Of a stretch of DNA of 64,000 bases, positions 34,989-44,375 are shown one piece after another; the stretch's first letter is position 1; the number at the start of each line of letters is the position of its first letter. Both the position numbers and the translations under genes were made by a program. Source of the DNA: Vibrio pectenicida (GTDB lineage: Bacteria > Pseudomonadota > Gammaproteobacteria > Enterobacterales > Vibrionaceae); contig AP024890.1 in NCBI GenBank assembly GCA_024347015.1, positions 930,001-994,000 of the forward strand. The letters run 5' to 3'. The notes beneath the pieces were generated by a model. That model searched no databases and was not told the DNA's origin. It was given only the letters and a program-made list of their open reading frames with translations.

Positions 34989-35126
34989 ATGAGTACATTA
35001 GAATCGGTTATATGGCATGTATTAGGTTATAGTGCCATGCCATTTATCATCCTATCAGGTTTCGTAGCCGTCGCTGCCGCATCCATTTGGCTGTTATCAC
35101 TTAGCAAGGATAAAAAATTAGGATAG
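34989..35126 (+). CDS. Nap-associated 45-residue membrane protein (TIGR02808-type)
   Basis: A 45-codon frame from an ATG at 34989 ends at 35126, 15 bp after napC, with AGGAGA upstream. The product is essentially one membrane helix (MPFIILSGFVAVAAASIWLL, residues 16-35), with the short tail SLSKDKKLG. I recognise it as the tiny family TIGR02808, described as occurring in Vibrio and Photobacterium next to periplasmic nitrate reductase genes. Its job is unknown; it may play the part of NapE, which is a small membrane protein in other nap clusters. Confidence 0.85.
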   Translation: MSTLESVIWHVLGYSAMPFIILSGFVAVAAASIWLLSLSKDKKLG

Positions 35127-35225
35127 TCTAAATAGACTTTTCTATCACTTATTTCACATCCTCTCGATATGCTCTTAGCTAATATAGAGAGAAGTTTACG
35201 ATGGCTGGCTATTGGATGACTTATG

Positions 35226-36242
35226 TCATGATTCAGGATACCCTTCTGGATTATTTGATTGCCAACGCCAAGTATCAGCTGTCATATGCTCTAGCGTCCT
35301 TTTTGCCTGCCACTCAAGCTCTTTCTTCGCTTTAGTAGGGTCAGCCCAACACTCGGCAATATCCCCAGGACGCCTAGAAGCAATTTTATAAGGAACTTGC
35401 TTTCCAGAAGCCTTTTCAAAAGCTTTAACCATTTCTAAAACACTATAACCATTACCTGTCCCCAAATTATAGATATGTAACCCATCCAATAGTCCAACTT
35501 TATTCAAGGCTGCGACATGTCCATCGGACAAATCCATCACATGAATATAATCACGTACTCCAGTTCCATCAATTGTGGGGTAATCATCGCCAAATACAGA
35601 CAAATATTCTCGCCGACCGACAGCAACTTGCGACACAAAAGGCATAAGGTTATTTGGGATACCTGATGGATCTTCACCTAAGTGACCTGATGGATGAGAA
35701 CCTACAGGGTTGAAATAACGCAGCAGCGTAATGCTCCAATCTGGATTCGCTTTCTGAAAATCGCATAAGCATTCTTCAACCATCAGCTTACTTCGACCAT
35801 ACGGATTCGTTGCACTGGTTGGAAATTCTTCGGTTATAGGCACGCTAGCAGGATCGCCATATACTGTGGCTGACGAGGAAAAAACAAGTGATTTGACACC
35901 AACTTGACGCATTGCATCTACAAGAATCAAAGTACCGCTAACATTATTATCATAGTACTCGAGCGGCTTCTCTACCGACTCTCCTACAGCTTTTAAACCG
36001 GCAAAATGAATCACAGCATTGATTTGTTGATCTTTTAGCACGTTCACGAGTTTCTCTTTATCACGAACATCCCCTTCAACAAACAAAGGTGTTGTACCCG
36101 TTACCTCTTTTATACGTTTTAAAACGGATTTTTTACTGTTATATAAATTATCATAAAGTACAGGCTTCATACCTGCTTCGAGCATCTGTATACAGGTATG
36201 ACTACCGATATATCCTAGACCACCAGTCACTAAAACGTTCAT
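35226..36242 (-). CDS. galE: UDP-glucose 4-epimerase
   Basis: The 338-residue SDR-type enzyme interconverts UDP-glucose and UDP-galactose using NAD. It has the Rossmann motif GGLGYIGSHT at the N-terminus, SSSATVYGDP and the catalytic YGRSK (Tyr near 150), and LRYFNPVGSHPSG. The length equals E. coli GalE. No other gal gene is beside it, so it may serve surface-polysaccharide synthesis as well as galactose use. It stands convergent to the nap operon and divergent from pxpA. Confidence 0.95.
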   Translation of the reverse strand: MNVLVTGGLGYIGSHTCIQMLEAGMKPVLYDNLYNSKKSVLKRIKEVTGTTPLFVEGDVRDKEKLVNVLKDQQINAVIHFAGLKAVGESVEKPLEYYDNNVSGTLILVDAMRQVGVKSLVFSSSATVYGDPASVPITEEFPTSATNPYGRSKLMVEECLCDFQKANPDWSITLLRYFNPVGSHPSGHLGEDPSGIPNNLMPFVSQVAVGRREYLSVFGDDYPTIDGTGVRDYIHVMDLSDGHVAALNKVGLLDGLHIYNLGTGNGYSVLEMVKAFEKASGKQVPYKIASRRPGDIAECWADPTKAKKELEWQAKRTLEHMTADTWRWQSNNPEGYPES

Positions 36243-36466
36243 ACTAAAAACCTTATTATCATTTTCGGCTACATATTAACGGATACTTTCACCAAAATAT
36301 AGCGCATATATAGACCCTAACACAGCCTTAAACGATATGAATTCTGTCTACTAGATCCAATGTAATTAGCTGTAATTCGTTTACACTGAAGAAATAACGA
36401 AACAGATCATTGAATGTCTGTTATTTTTATAACATGTTGAATATATGAAAGTATTGGGGGTATTCA

Positions 36467-37201
36467 ATGACAAAGCGCTCTATAACTCTCAATTGTGATA
36501 TGGGTGAGAGCTTCGGACTGTGGAAAATGGGGAATGATGAAGAGGTAATGCCGTGGATAGATATGGCGAATCTTGCTTGTGGCTTCCATGCATCTGACCC
36601 CGATATCATGTCGCAAACCATCAAGCTAGCGATTGAGTATGACACTCAAATAGGAGCACATCCAAGCTATCCGGATCTTCAAGGCTTTGGTAGAAGAAAG
36701 ATAGACATGGAGATGAAATCCATCACGAATATAATTATCTATCAAGTCGGAGCATTGAAGGCTTTAGCAGAAAGCCAAAATACCCAAGTAAATTATGTAA
36801 AACCACATGGTGCTTTGTACAACAGCATGATGCGTGAATTATCCATCTTCGATGCAGTTGCAGATGCTGTCGCTTGTTTTGATATACCTTTAATGATGCT
36901 TGCCGTAACTGACAATGAAAAGTACCTTGAAATAGCCGACAAATACGAATTACCTGTTTTATTTGAAGCCTTTGCAGATAGAGCATATCTATCCAGTGGT
37001 GAGCTTGCCCCGCGTTCTATGCCCGGTTCCGTTTTGTGTACAGAAAGCGAAATTCTTGACCAAGTTAAACAAATCGCTCACTACGGAAAAGTAAGAACTA
37101 TCGATGGCTTCCTGATACCAATAGAAGCCGACACAATTTGTGTCCATGGTGATAATCATCATGCTATTCAAAGAATTCAAAGAATTAAAGATGCCCTCTA
37201 G
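36467..37201 (+). CDS. pxpA: 5-oxoprolinase subunit A (LamB/YcsF family)
   Basis: The 244-residue protein, the same length as E. coli PxpA (YbgL), shows ITLNCDMGESFGLWKMGNDEEVMPWIDMAN at its start in the family pattern NCDxGE, then HPSYPDLQGFGRR and VKPHGALYN. With PxpB and PxpC it hydrolyses 5-oxoproline (pyroglutamate) to glutamate using ATP. The ATG at 36467 has GGGGG upstream. It is first in a pxpABC operon, 10 bp before pxpB. Confidence 0.93.
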   Translation: MTKRSITLNCDMGESFGLWKMGNDEEVMPWIDMANLACGFHASDPDIMSQTIKLAIEYDTQIGAHPSYPDLQGFGRRKIDMEMKSITNIIIYQVGALKALAESQNTQVNYVKPHGALYNSMMRELSIFDAVADAVACFDIPLMMLAVTDNEKYLEIADKYELPVLFEAFADRAYLSSGELAPRSMPGSVLCTESEILDQVKQIAHYGKVRTIDGFLIPIEADTICVHGDNHHAIQRIQRIKDAL

Positions 37202-37211
37202 GAGGTTGAGA

Positions 37212-37919
37212 GTGAATATAGAAACGTCCGTTGACCCTGTGGCTGAATGCTCAATTTTGATTCGGTTTGAGGCAGAATGTAGTCAAAAACTTTCTCTCTT
37301 GATAGGCGAGATAAGCCGATACTTAGCCAATCAACTTGGCACAATAATCATGAATGTTACCCCTTCAATAGACTCTATATTAATCGATTACCTTCCCCAT
37401 CGAGTATCTATATTTGAATTTATTCCGTATTTAGAACAACTGGTAACGGAAGCTATCAGCGCAATGCCTGATAACATAGAACCTATGAGTGTAGAATTAC
37501 CTGTTTACTACCATCAAGATGTTGGACCTGAACTTAACCAGTACAAAGAAAAAGGTCTAAGTGTTGATGATGTTATCGGCTTGCATAGCCAGCATGAATA
37601 CACTGTTGGAGCAATTGGCTTTGCTCCCGGTTTTGCTTTTCTATCATCAGTTTCTGAGGTACTTCGCTTGCCTAGAAGAGCTAATCCAAGGCTCAAACTA
37701 CCGAAAGGTAGCGTAGGTATAGCAAACTGGAATACAGCGGTATATCCATCTGAATCTCCTGGAGGATGGAATATCATTGGCAACTGCCCAGTTAACTTAT
37801 ATACACCTGAAAAAACACCAATTCTTCCATTTTCTATAGGAACAAAAGTTTGTTTTAAACCTATTTCCAGCGACGAATTTCTCCGTCTAGGTGGACGTAT
37901 AGTAAGGGGATGGCAATGA
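37212..37919 (+). CDS. pxpB: 5-oxoprolinase subunit B
   Basis: The family's cyclophilin-like allophanate hydrolase subunit 1-type domain is shown by VAECSILIRFEAE near the N-terminus, then VELPVYYHQDVGPEL, AIGFAPGFAFL and LPRRANPRLKLPKGSVGIA. The GTG at 37212, with AGGAGG 6 bases before it, gives 235 residues. An in-frame ATG at 37140 lies inside pxpA. It is followed by pxpC with a 4-base ATGA overlap. Confidence 0.92.
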   Translation: MNIETSVDPVAECSILIRFEAECSQKLSLLIGEISRYLANQLGTIIMNVTPSIDSILIDYLPHRVSIFEFIPYLEQLVTEAISAMPDNIEPMSVELPVYYHQDVGPELNQYKEKGLSVDDVIGLHSQHEYTVGAIGFAPGFAFLSSVSEVLRLPRRANPRLKLPKGSVGIANWNTAVYPSESPGGWNIIGNCPVNLYTPEKTPILPFSIGTKVCFKPISSDEFLRLGGRIVRGWQ

Positions 37920-38848
37920 CGAGTATTAACGCAATCACTGCAATTAAGCCAGGCCAACAGACTCTTATTCAAGACTTTGGCCGCTTTGGACTTGCACATT
38001 TGGGAATTACACAAGGTGGTCCAGTTGATGATTATGCATATAGCTGGGCAAATCACCTACTTGGTAACACAACAAATTGCCCATCACTGGAAATTACGCT
38101 TGGACAAGCTGAATTCCAAGTTCACGCTGATTGTGAGATGGCAATAGCTGGTGGTGATCTACGAGCTCAACTCAACGGGCAACCCCTTGAAAATTGGTCA
38201 ACATTTTTTGCTAAACAAGGCCAATCTATCACTTTTTCCTTAGCACAAAATGGATTACGAAGTTATTTGGCAGTCAAAGGTGGGTTCAAAGTCCCTACTC
38301 AATTGGGAAGTACATCAACCGTTACTCGTGACCAGCTTGGCGGAATCAATAATGGTAGTCCCATTTCTTCTGGTGATAGAATTTATTTCGAGGCTCATGA
38401 CTTAGGAAAAAAAACAAGACAAATGACCTTTAGATACAAACCCGATTATAATTTACCTCTCGAACTACGAGTTATTGAAGGTTATCAAGCAAGCGACTTC
38501 TCAGCAGACGCTTTAAGCTCTATGTACAATCAAACATTCTGCGTGAGTAAACTTGTTGATAGAATGGGTTACAGACTATGTGATGGCCACATATTACCAC
38601 CTAGAAAAGAGTATCTGAGTGAAGGTATCGCCTTAGGTTCAATACAAGTCACCCCCGATGGTGAGCCAATTATTTTACTCAATGATAGGCAAACGATTGG
38701 TGGCTACCCAAAAATTGGTTGCGTCGCCCGAATTGACCTTCCAAGGCTTTCCCAAGCAAGACCTGGGCAAAAAGTTAGGTTTGTTAGAGGTGATTTACTT
38801 GGTTTACAAGAAGTTTGGTGCCAATGGGCAAAGTTTTTTGGGTACTAG
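37916..38848 (+). CDS. pxpC: 5-oxoprolinase subunit C
   Basis: This 310-residue protein (E. coli YbgK 310) has the biotin-dependent carboxyltransferase-like domain of the family: GQQTLIQDFGRFGLAHLGIT, QGGPVDDYAYSWANHLLGN, SVTRDQLGGINNG-like GSTSTVTRDQLGG and GSIQVTPDGEPIILLND. I start it at the ATG at 37916, whose bases overlap the pxpB stop (ATGA). It completes the three-subunit 5-oxoprolinase, which turns the spontaneously formed cyclic glutamate damage product back into glutamate. Confidence 0.93.
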   Translation: MTSINAITAIKPGQQTLIQDFGRFGLAHLGITQGGPVDDYAYSWANHLLGNTTNCPSLEITLGQAEFQVHADCEMAIAGGDLRAQLNGQPLENWSTFFAKQGQSITFSLAQNGLRSYLAVKGGFKVPTQLGSTSTVTRDQLGGINNGSPISSGDRIYFEAHDLGKKTRQMTFRYKPDYNLPLELRVIEGYQASDFSADALSSMYNQTFCVSKLVDRMGYRLCDGHILPPRKEYLSEGIALGSIQVTPDGEPIILLNDRQTIGGYPKIGCVARIDLPRLSQARPGQKVRFVRGDLLGLQEVWCQWAKFFGY

Positions 38849-38933
38849 CGCCGAATAACAACTTAAAAGAAATAACACATTTGAATTCAATTAATAAATA
38901 CATTGAACAATGTCTAACACCTTAATTTATGTT

Positions 38934-40373
38934 TTAGCTACCATAAATGGTAGCTAGTTCGACTGGGTAATTACGCAATCTAGTGAGCTGTTCAGCCTTT
39001 AATTCAACCTCACTAGCAGCCAAAGACATACTGACTGGATGTAAAGATTCAATACTCGTGTTCGAATAATCAAATAGTTGCCATTTTTCAACAAGTTTCA
39101 CAGCAGCTTCCAAAGCGGATGAGCCTTTAACAACCTCGATTCTAGCGTAGCGGGTGCCTTCAAATGTCACATCTGCAGTACGAAGAGTTTTATCTGTTCC
39201 AGGTATTTGTTGTGCGCCATATAAAGGCATACCACACTCACGAGCACCTTTATAACAAGGTATATATTTCGCCATATACTCAATGGCTCTATGTGTCCTG
39301 GTTAATACTATCGAATCATCCCATCCAGCTTCAATTTTACGACTTAATCTTAAAGGTAATCGAGGATGTGAAGATTTATCATCGGATGAGACTAGTCCAT
39401 CATCAAACAAGGTGATGTCTTTAGTCATCCCATGAATCTGGAAAATACCATTGGAATACGGTGTTAGTTGCGCCATACCATTTGGTGTACCTCTAGGTCC
39501 ATGGAAAATAACTTCAGGCCAAAGCTCATTACATTCTTCCCAACGAGTAACATAGGCAGCCTTGAATTCGACCAATCTCTCACGAGGAGTGCGCGCTAAA
39601 TCATCAATACTGCCCGTCTCATAACCACAAGCGTTAACTAAGTAATCAGCTGAAACATATATCTTCTTCTTCTCAGGAGTTAAACATTCTAGCCGCCAAC
39701 CTGAAGCTAGTTCTTCTAAACCAATGACCTGAGTTTTTGTTAGTAAATGACAGTTATCCATCGATTCCAAGGCTAATGTTGCTGATGCAGCAATACGAAA
39801 AACACTCCAACCATACTCTTGAACAGCTATAACTGGAAACTTTAAAGAATTTAAGTCAACGGATCTGGCGAATGGAATAACCCAATCATCGATTGATTTC
39901 GGCGTCCCCTCCTGATGACACTTGGCCAAATGATTGAGTTCATGACGGTTATACAATTTATAATATTCAGAAGGACTTCCAAGGACTTCATTTTTGGGAT
40001 CGGAATTAACCAAAGTTTGATAACAAGACTGTATCGTATTCAAACGCTCTATCATTGCTGCCACATCTCCATCATCTCCCTTTGGAACTGCGATAACAGA
40101 AGGGCGACGGTTAATGGTATGAGGGTAAAGACGTACTGAATCAATAGACTGTTTTAAAAGTTCGATACATTGAGATGTGGTAATTTCTCTGTATAAATTT
40201 CCCCCAGCATGCAAATGACAGATGGGTGGACCACTAATTAATGAAGACGATTTTTCAAGCAACACAACATTAAGTCCAATTTCGGCAAGATGTAATGCTG
40301 AGGTTGAACCAGCGATACCTCCCCCTATAACTGCAATCGTAGGTACATCCGAGTTTTTATTTTCTACTAACAT
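38934..40373 (-). CDS. FAD-dependent oxidoreductase (DAO-like)
   Basis: The 479-residue protein starts with an ADP-binding beta-alpha-beta unit (TIAVIGGGIAGSTSALHLAEIG, dinucleotide motif GGGIAG) and ends the first strand in VVLLEKSS. The later block YLVNACGYETG is the second FAD-contact motif. This fits amine/amino-acid oxidases of the DAO superfamily. The substrate is unknown. It is convergent with the pxpABC operon, and a link to glutamate or proline metabolism is only suggested by that neighbour. ATG at 40373. Confidence 0.8.
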   Translation of the reverse strand: MLVENKNSDVPTIAVIGGGIAGSTSALHLAEIGLNVVLLEKSSSLISGPPICHLHAGGNLYREITTSQCIELLKQSIDSVRLYPHTINRRPSVIAVPKGDDGDVAAMIERLNTIQSCYQTLVNSDPKNEVLGSPSEYYKLYNRHELNHLAKCHQEGTPKSIDDWVIPFARSVDLNSLKFPVIAVQEYGWSVFRIAASATLALESMDNCHLLTKTQVIGLEELASGWRLECLTPEKKKIYVSADYLVNACGYETGSIDDLARTPRERLVEFKAAYVTRWEECNELWPEVIFHGPRGTPNGMAQLTPYSNGIFQIHGMTKDITLFDDGLVSSDDKSSHPRLPLRLSRKIEAGWDDSIVLTRTHRAIEYMAKYIPCYKGARECGMPLYGAQQIPGTDKTLRTADVTFEGTRYARIEVVKGSSALEAAVKLVEKWQLFDYSNTSIESLHPVSMSLAASEVELKAEQLTRLRNYPVELATIYGS

Positions 40374-40586
40374 ATATGCTGCTAAATTGTTCGTTGTCAG
40401 TACATTTTACTGAGTTTATTCATTCAATAAAAACACAATTTTTGAAGGGGATAAACATGGTAATTTCAAGTAAAAAAAGTAAAAAAAGCACTTGACTTAT
40501 ATCTCATGAAATCCGAGAAAATAACTAGTGTGAATAACAAAACATCCCGACACATTACAGTCACTGGCCTTAAGAGTAATTATTAC

Positions 40587-40637
40587 TTATCTACAGGCTA
40601 AGTTATCCCAAAGTTTATCCACTGTTTTTGTGGATAA
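40587..40637. promoter_or_regulatory. Cluster of DnaA-box-like 9-mers with inverted pair
   Basis: TTATCTACA (40587-40595), TTATCCCAA (40603-40611) and TTATCCACT (40615-40623) run forward, and TGTGGATAA (40629-40637) is a perfect DnaA box on the reverse strand. The last two form an inverted repeat with a short spacer. The stretch is also able to fold into a 9-bp hairpin after the ABC permease gene, so it could equally be a terminator-like element. Confidence 0.4.
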
Positions 40638-40661
40638 CTGAATAACCTAGCCTGAGCAAAA

Positions 40662-43106
40662 CTAATTAAATTCTTTATTTATCGGGACTAACAGCTGTTT
40701 TAGTAAACTATTTATCACCAAAAAAAGTGTGCAAAAAGTCAACATCGGTACTACAAACCAAAGTAAAAGGTGTGCTTTTGGAGACAGGTCGAAACCAAAT
40801 GAAACCACTGCTGCAACAATGACTTCAGCACCCATAACAGCGATGAAACCAGCAACTATTGACATTAATCCATATTCAGCCCAAATAGTTTGTATGACAC
40901 GTTTTTTACTTGCTCCCAAGGTTCTATACAACCTGATTTCTGCCTGACGTTGACCCAAGCTAAGACGTAACAAAGTAAAAATTAGCATAATACCAGCCAA
41001 AACACCTAACCCAGCTAGAAGAGTGATTGACCATACCATTTGTTCCAGCAATTGCTGAATTTTTGCTCCCATCTGCCTAATGTCCATTAAACTAACGGTT
41101 GGATGGTTTCTAGACAGAGCATTTATCAAGCTATCTTGGTGTTCACTGATCCTAAAGCTAACCAAATAAGTAGTTGGTATATTTTTAAGTACATCTGGCG
41201 TAAATATGAAATAAAAGTTTGGTTTCATATCTCGCCATTCCACTCCACGTATGCTGTTGACCGTAGTTGTTACTACTTGGCTGTTAATAACAAACTCTAA
41301 ACTATCACCAATTTCAAGGTTCAACTCTTCTGCGACATCAGACTCAACAGATACTCCGTGACTTCGCGTCCATTCTCCCTGAAGCAGAGTATTATGCCTA
41401 GGAAGCTCATCGGAAAAGGTGAAATTAAGTTCTCGGCGAAGTGCATCAGTTTTCTCCCTACCTGGGGCAACCTCTTTTGCTTCCCGGCCATTTATTTCAC
41501 TAAGACGCCCTCTAATAATTGGATACTCTTTTGAACGTTCGATTCCATTATCGTCAAGTACTTTCAGATAGGTATCTTTTTCATAAGGTGCAATATTAAG
41601 TGCAAATGCGTTTGGGGCATTTTCTGGGAGCGTTCTCTGCCAATCAGATAACAAATCGCTACGGACGAGCCATATCACTGACAACAACATCAAAGATAGT
41701 GCCAATGCGGCAAACTGCATGCCTGTCGTCATTGGTGAGCGATTCATTCTGCTTAAAGCGAGCCTAAAGGAAGTAGGCAATGAAAAGAATGCCAAAAGTC
41801 TTACTGTGCAAATACTGACGACTGCAAGTATGGCAAATAACCCCAACACACCACCTAGCACCAGCCACACGAGGAGATTTTCTTTATAAACCCAAAACAT
41901 AGGTACACTTGGGACTAGGAGTAGCCATAGTATATGCCTACTTTTCCTAGTTTCGATGTTAGGTTGCATGACTTCCAAGGCACTTACGCTCAAAAGGCGA
42001 TGTAAAGGAATGCCAAGCGCTGGTATCGAAATAAGCACACTAGTAAAAACAGCGATGAGAATTGGGTTCAATCCGTAATCAGGAAGAGGGTTTGGAAGTA
42101 CATCAGCCAGAGGAATACGAAGTAAATATTCAAGTACAACACCAATAAATATCCCTGCAACCACGGCAATGGTAAACAAAATTACAATTTGGTTTAATAT
42201 CCATCGACCTAGCCAAAGTTTACTTGCACCCAAGCTTTTAAGCATAGAAATGGTTTTACGGCGAGAAGTTACGTAATGCTGACAAGTAAATACTAATGTC
42301 GTCGCAGCCATAATGACCACAATTGCGACAGTCAAAGACAGGTACTGCTCAGTTCGACTATAGATTTCATTAGCGCGACTCGAAGTGTTTTGATCCTTCC
42401 ACCTATCACTTGGAGTTAAACTCATTCCTTGTTTTACACGTTCAATAGCTGTTTCTTCTCCATTAATAAACAAGCTATAGCGAACTCGGCTCCCAGTCTG
42501 AATAGCACCCGTTTTATCTAAGTCTAAATTGTGAATATATGCCGAGGGCATTTGTTGAAAAGGGTTAAAGCTCATTCCAGGCTCTTCAATAATTCGGCCA
42601 GTCACCTTAAAATCTGCATCTCCAAGTGTTACTTCATCACCTATATCAATGTTAAGAATCGAAAATAGACGTTCATCCAACCATAGTTCACCTGGCATTA
42701 CACCATCTCTATTTCGCATATCGTCAGTAAGAATAAAACTACCACGCAGCGGAAAATTACTATCAACTGATTTAACCATAACCAACTTCATATTCAGCTC
42801 ACTAAAAGCCATGGTGGCGAAACGTGTTTGTGTCGACGTTGTAAGCCCAAATGAAGATGAAAATTTATAAAGTTGTTCAGGAATCGGGTTAGCGGAGACA
42901 AAAACGCTATCTGCTGTTAATGCTTCTTTTCCTTGCTTCACAACAGCCTGTTCAACTCTCTCTGCTAAAGCCATGATTGCAAATACACTCGCAATAATCA
43001 GAGCTAGTGCCACCATTACTGGCCACAAATGAGCATGGCGTATCTCATTGAAGCACCAAGAGACCATCCTAATGTTGTTACTTGAAGACTTTCTAGTTCT
43101 GCTCAT
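40662..43106 (-). CDS. ybbP: ABC transporter permease, YbbP type (FtsX domains)
   Basis: The 814-residue membrane protein (E. coli YbbP 804) has an N-terminal membrane segment, a large periplasmic region, three helices near 255-370, a middle pair of hydrophobic segments and a second FtsX domain at the C-terminus (about 680-800) with MIFTLLRLSLGQRQAEIRLYRTLGASKKRV. These are the features of MacB/LolE-like permeases that do not transport small solutes but move lipids or transmit force. It overlaps ybbA by 4 bp (ATGA) and so forms a unit with it. The substrate is unknown. Confidence 0.9.
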   Translation of the reverse strand: MSRTRKSSSNNIRMVSWCFNEIRHAHLWPVMVALALIIASVFAIMALAERVEQAVVKQGKEALTADSVFVSANPIPEQLYKFSSSFGLTTSTQTRFATMAFSELNMKLVMVKSVDSNFPLRGSFILTDDMRNRDGVMPGELWLDERLFSILNIDIGDEVTLGDADFKVTGRIIEEPGMSFNPFQQMPSAYIHNLDLDKTGAIQTGSRVRYSLFINGEETAIERVKQGMSLTPSDRWKDQNTSSRANEIYSRTEQYLSLTVAIVVIMAATTLVFTCQHYVTSRRKTISMLKSLGASKLWLGRWILNQIVILFTIAVVAGIFIGVVLEYLLRIPLADVLPNPLPDYGLNPILIAVFTSVLISIPALGIPLHRLLSVSALEVMQPNIETRKSRHILWLLLVPSVPMFWVYKENLLVWLVLGGVLGLFAILAVVSICTVRLLAFFSLPTSFRLALSRMNRSPMTTGMQFAALALSLMLLSVIWLVRSDLLSDWQRTLPENAPNAFALNIAPYEKDTYLKVLDDNGIERSKEYPIIRGRLSEINGREAKEVAPGREKTDALRRELNFTFSDELPRHNTLLQGEWTRSHGVSVESDVAEELNLEIGDSLEFVINSQVVTTTVNSIRGVEWRDMKPNFYFIFTPDVLKNIPTTYLVSFRISEHQDSLINALSRNHPTVSLMDIRQMGAKIQQLLEQMVWSITLLAGLGVLAGIMLIFTLLRLSLGQRQAEIRLYRTLGASKKRVIQTIWAEYGLMSIVAGFIAVMGAEVIVAAVVSFGFDLSPKAHLLLWFVVPMLTFCTLFLVINSLLKQLLVPINKEFN

Positions 43107-43777
43107 AGCTCCTCCAAGTGGCCAACCTGAATGTGTAAACGGCGATCACATAACTCAGCCAATCTCATATCGTGGGTAACTAAAACCAGTGTTGTTCCAT
43201 GTTGTTTGTTGAGTTCAAACAGCAAGTGTATAACTTTCTCTGCGGTGACCTGATCAAGATTTCCTGTAGGTTCATCAGCAAATAGAACTTTAGGTTGAAT
43301 CATAAATGCCCGTGCCAGCGCAACACGCTGTTGCTCCCCGCCAGATAGCTGAGTTGGAAAATGATGCATTCTTTTGTTTAGCCCTACTGAATCAAGTAAT
43401 GCTTTTGCACGTTCTATGTCTTCCTCTTCTCCTTTTATCAAACAAGGTAATGTGACATTATCCAATGCACTCAAACTAGGTATTAAGAGAAAACTCTGAA
43501 AAACAAATCCGACTGATTCACTACGAACTTTTGCTCTTTCTTCATCATTCATGCTAACAAGTGACTTCCCTAAAAGGGAAATATTTCCAGAGCTTGGTGT
43601 GTCAAGCCCAGCGAGAAGCGTCATTAATGTCGACTTGCCAGCCCCTGATGTACCAACTACTGCAATACTTTCACCTTCTTTGATGTCCAAATTTATGTTT
43701 TCTAAGATTGTCAATTGCTCATGATTAGTAGAGACTAGTTTGGACAATGACTCTGCTTTTATAATGGATGGGTGCAT
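43103..43777 (-). CDS. ybbA: ABC transporter ATPase, YbbA
   Basis: The 224-residue ATPase has Walker A GTSGAGKSTLM, the Q-loop VFQSFLL, signature LSGGEQQRVALARAF, Walker B VLFADEPTGNLD and the switch His in VTHD. It matches E. coli YbbA closely. It pairs with the YbbP permease immediately after it. Its ATG at 43777 shares two bases with the ATG of tesA on the other strand, an unusually tight divergent layout. Confidence 0.95.
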   Translation of the reverse strand: MHPSIIKAESLSKLVSTNHEQLTILENINLDIKEGESIAVVGTSGAGKSTLMTLLAGLDTPSSGNISLLGKSLVSMNDEERAKVRSESVGFVFQSFLLIPSLSALDNVTLPCLIKGEEEDIERAKALLDSVGLNKRMHHFPTQLSGGEQQRVALARAFMIQPKVLFADEPTGNLDQVTAEKVIHLLFELNKQHGTTLVLVTHDMRLAELCDRRLHIQVGHLEEL

Positions 43778-44375
43778 GATTCGATTATTTTCCTTAATGT
43801 TTTTTATCTTCTACGTGAATCCATTGAACGCCACAAAACTATTAATTTTAGGTGACAGTCTAAGTGCAGGCTATCAAATGCCTATTGATAAAGCTTGGCC
43901 TACATTGTTACAAAACGTCATGTCTCAAAAAGACAAAGACTTAGCAATAGTTAACGCCAGTATTTCCGGTGATACTACGGGAAATGGGCTGGCTCGATTA
44001 CCTGAATTACTGAAGAAACATAATCCCGATATAGTACTAATTGAACTTGGTGCAAACGATGGCTTACGTGGGTTTGCTCCCAAGCTGATACAAAATAATT
44101 TACGTCAAATTATTCAATTAGTTCAGTCTACAAATGCACAAGCTCTACTAATGCAAATCTATATCCTTCCAAACTATGGGAAACGTTACACAAAAGCCTT
44201 TGCTGATTTATATCCTGCAACTGCACTACAGTTTAATACACCCTTAATCCCCTTCTTTTTACAAGCTGTGATCACCCGCCCAGAATGGATGATGGCGGAT
44301 GGTATTCATCCCAACGAAAATGCGCAGCCTTGGATTGCAGAGTTTGTTGCAAAGGAACTACTTAATTATCTCTAA
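43776..44375 (+). CDS. tesA: Acyl-CoA thioesterase I / lysophospholipase TesA, periplasmic
   Basis: The 199-residue SGNH hydrolase has a hydrophobic signal peptide (MIRLFSLMFFIFYVNPLNA) and the GDSLSAGYQM block with catalytic Ser. Other conserved elements are GDTTGNGLARLPELL, the ELGANDGLRG block, and DGIHPNENAQP with catalytic Asp and His. The ATG at 43776 gives this start; an ATG at 43764 is in frame but extends into the ybbA leader. It hydrolyses acyl-CoA and phospholipid ester bonds. It lies divergent to ybbA, as in E. coli. Confidence 0.95.
   Translation: MIRLFSLMFFIFYVNPLNATKLLILGDSLSAGYQMPIDKAWPTLLQNVMSQKDKDLAIVNASISGDTTGNGLARLPELLKKHNPDIVLIELGANDGLRGFAPKLIQNNLRQIIQLVQSTNAQALLMQIYILPNYGKRYTKAFADLYPATALQFNTPLIPFFLQAVITRPEWMMADGIHPNENAQPWIAEFVAKELLNYL

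Noticed and set aside
35125..35141. Short inverted repeat after the nap-associated small gene as a terminator
   Set aside because: The stem is only 5-6 bp of AT-rich sequence with a loop of a few bases; too weak to call.
37514..38056. Reverse-strand 180-codon frame across pxpB and pxpC
   Set aside because: It is the antisense shadow of two strongly recognised genes.
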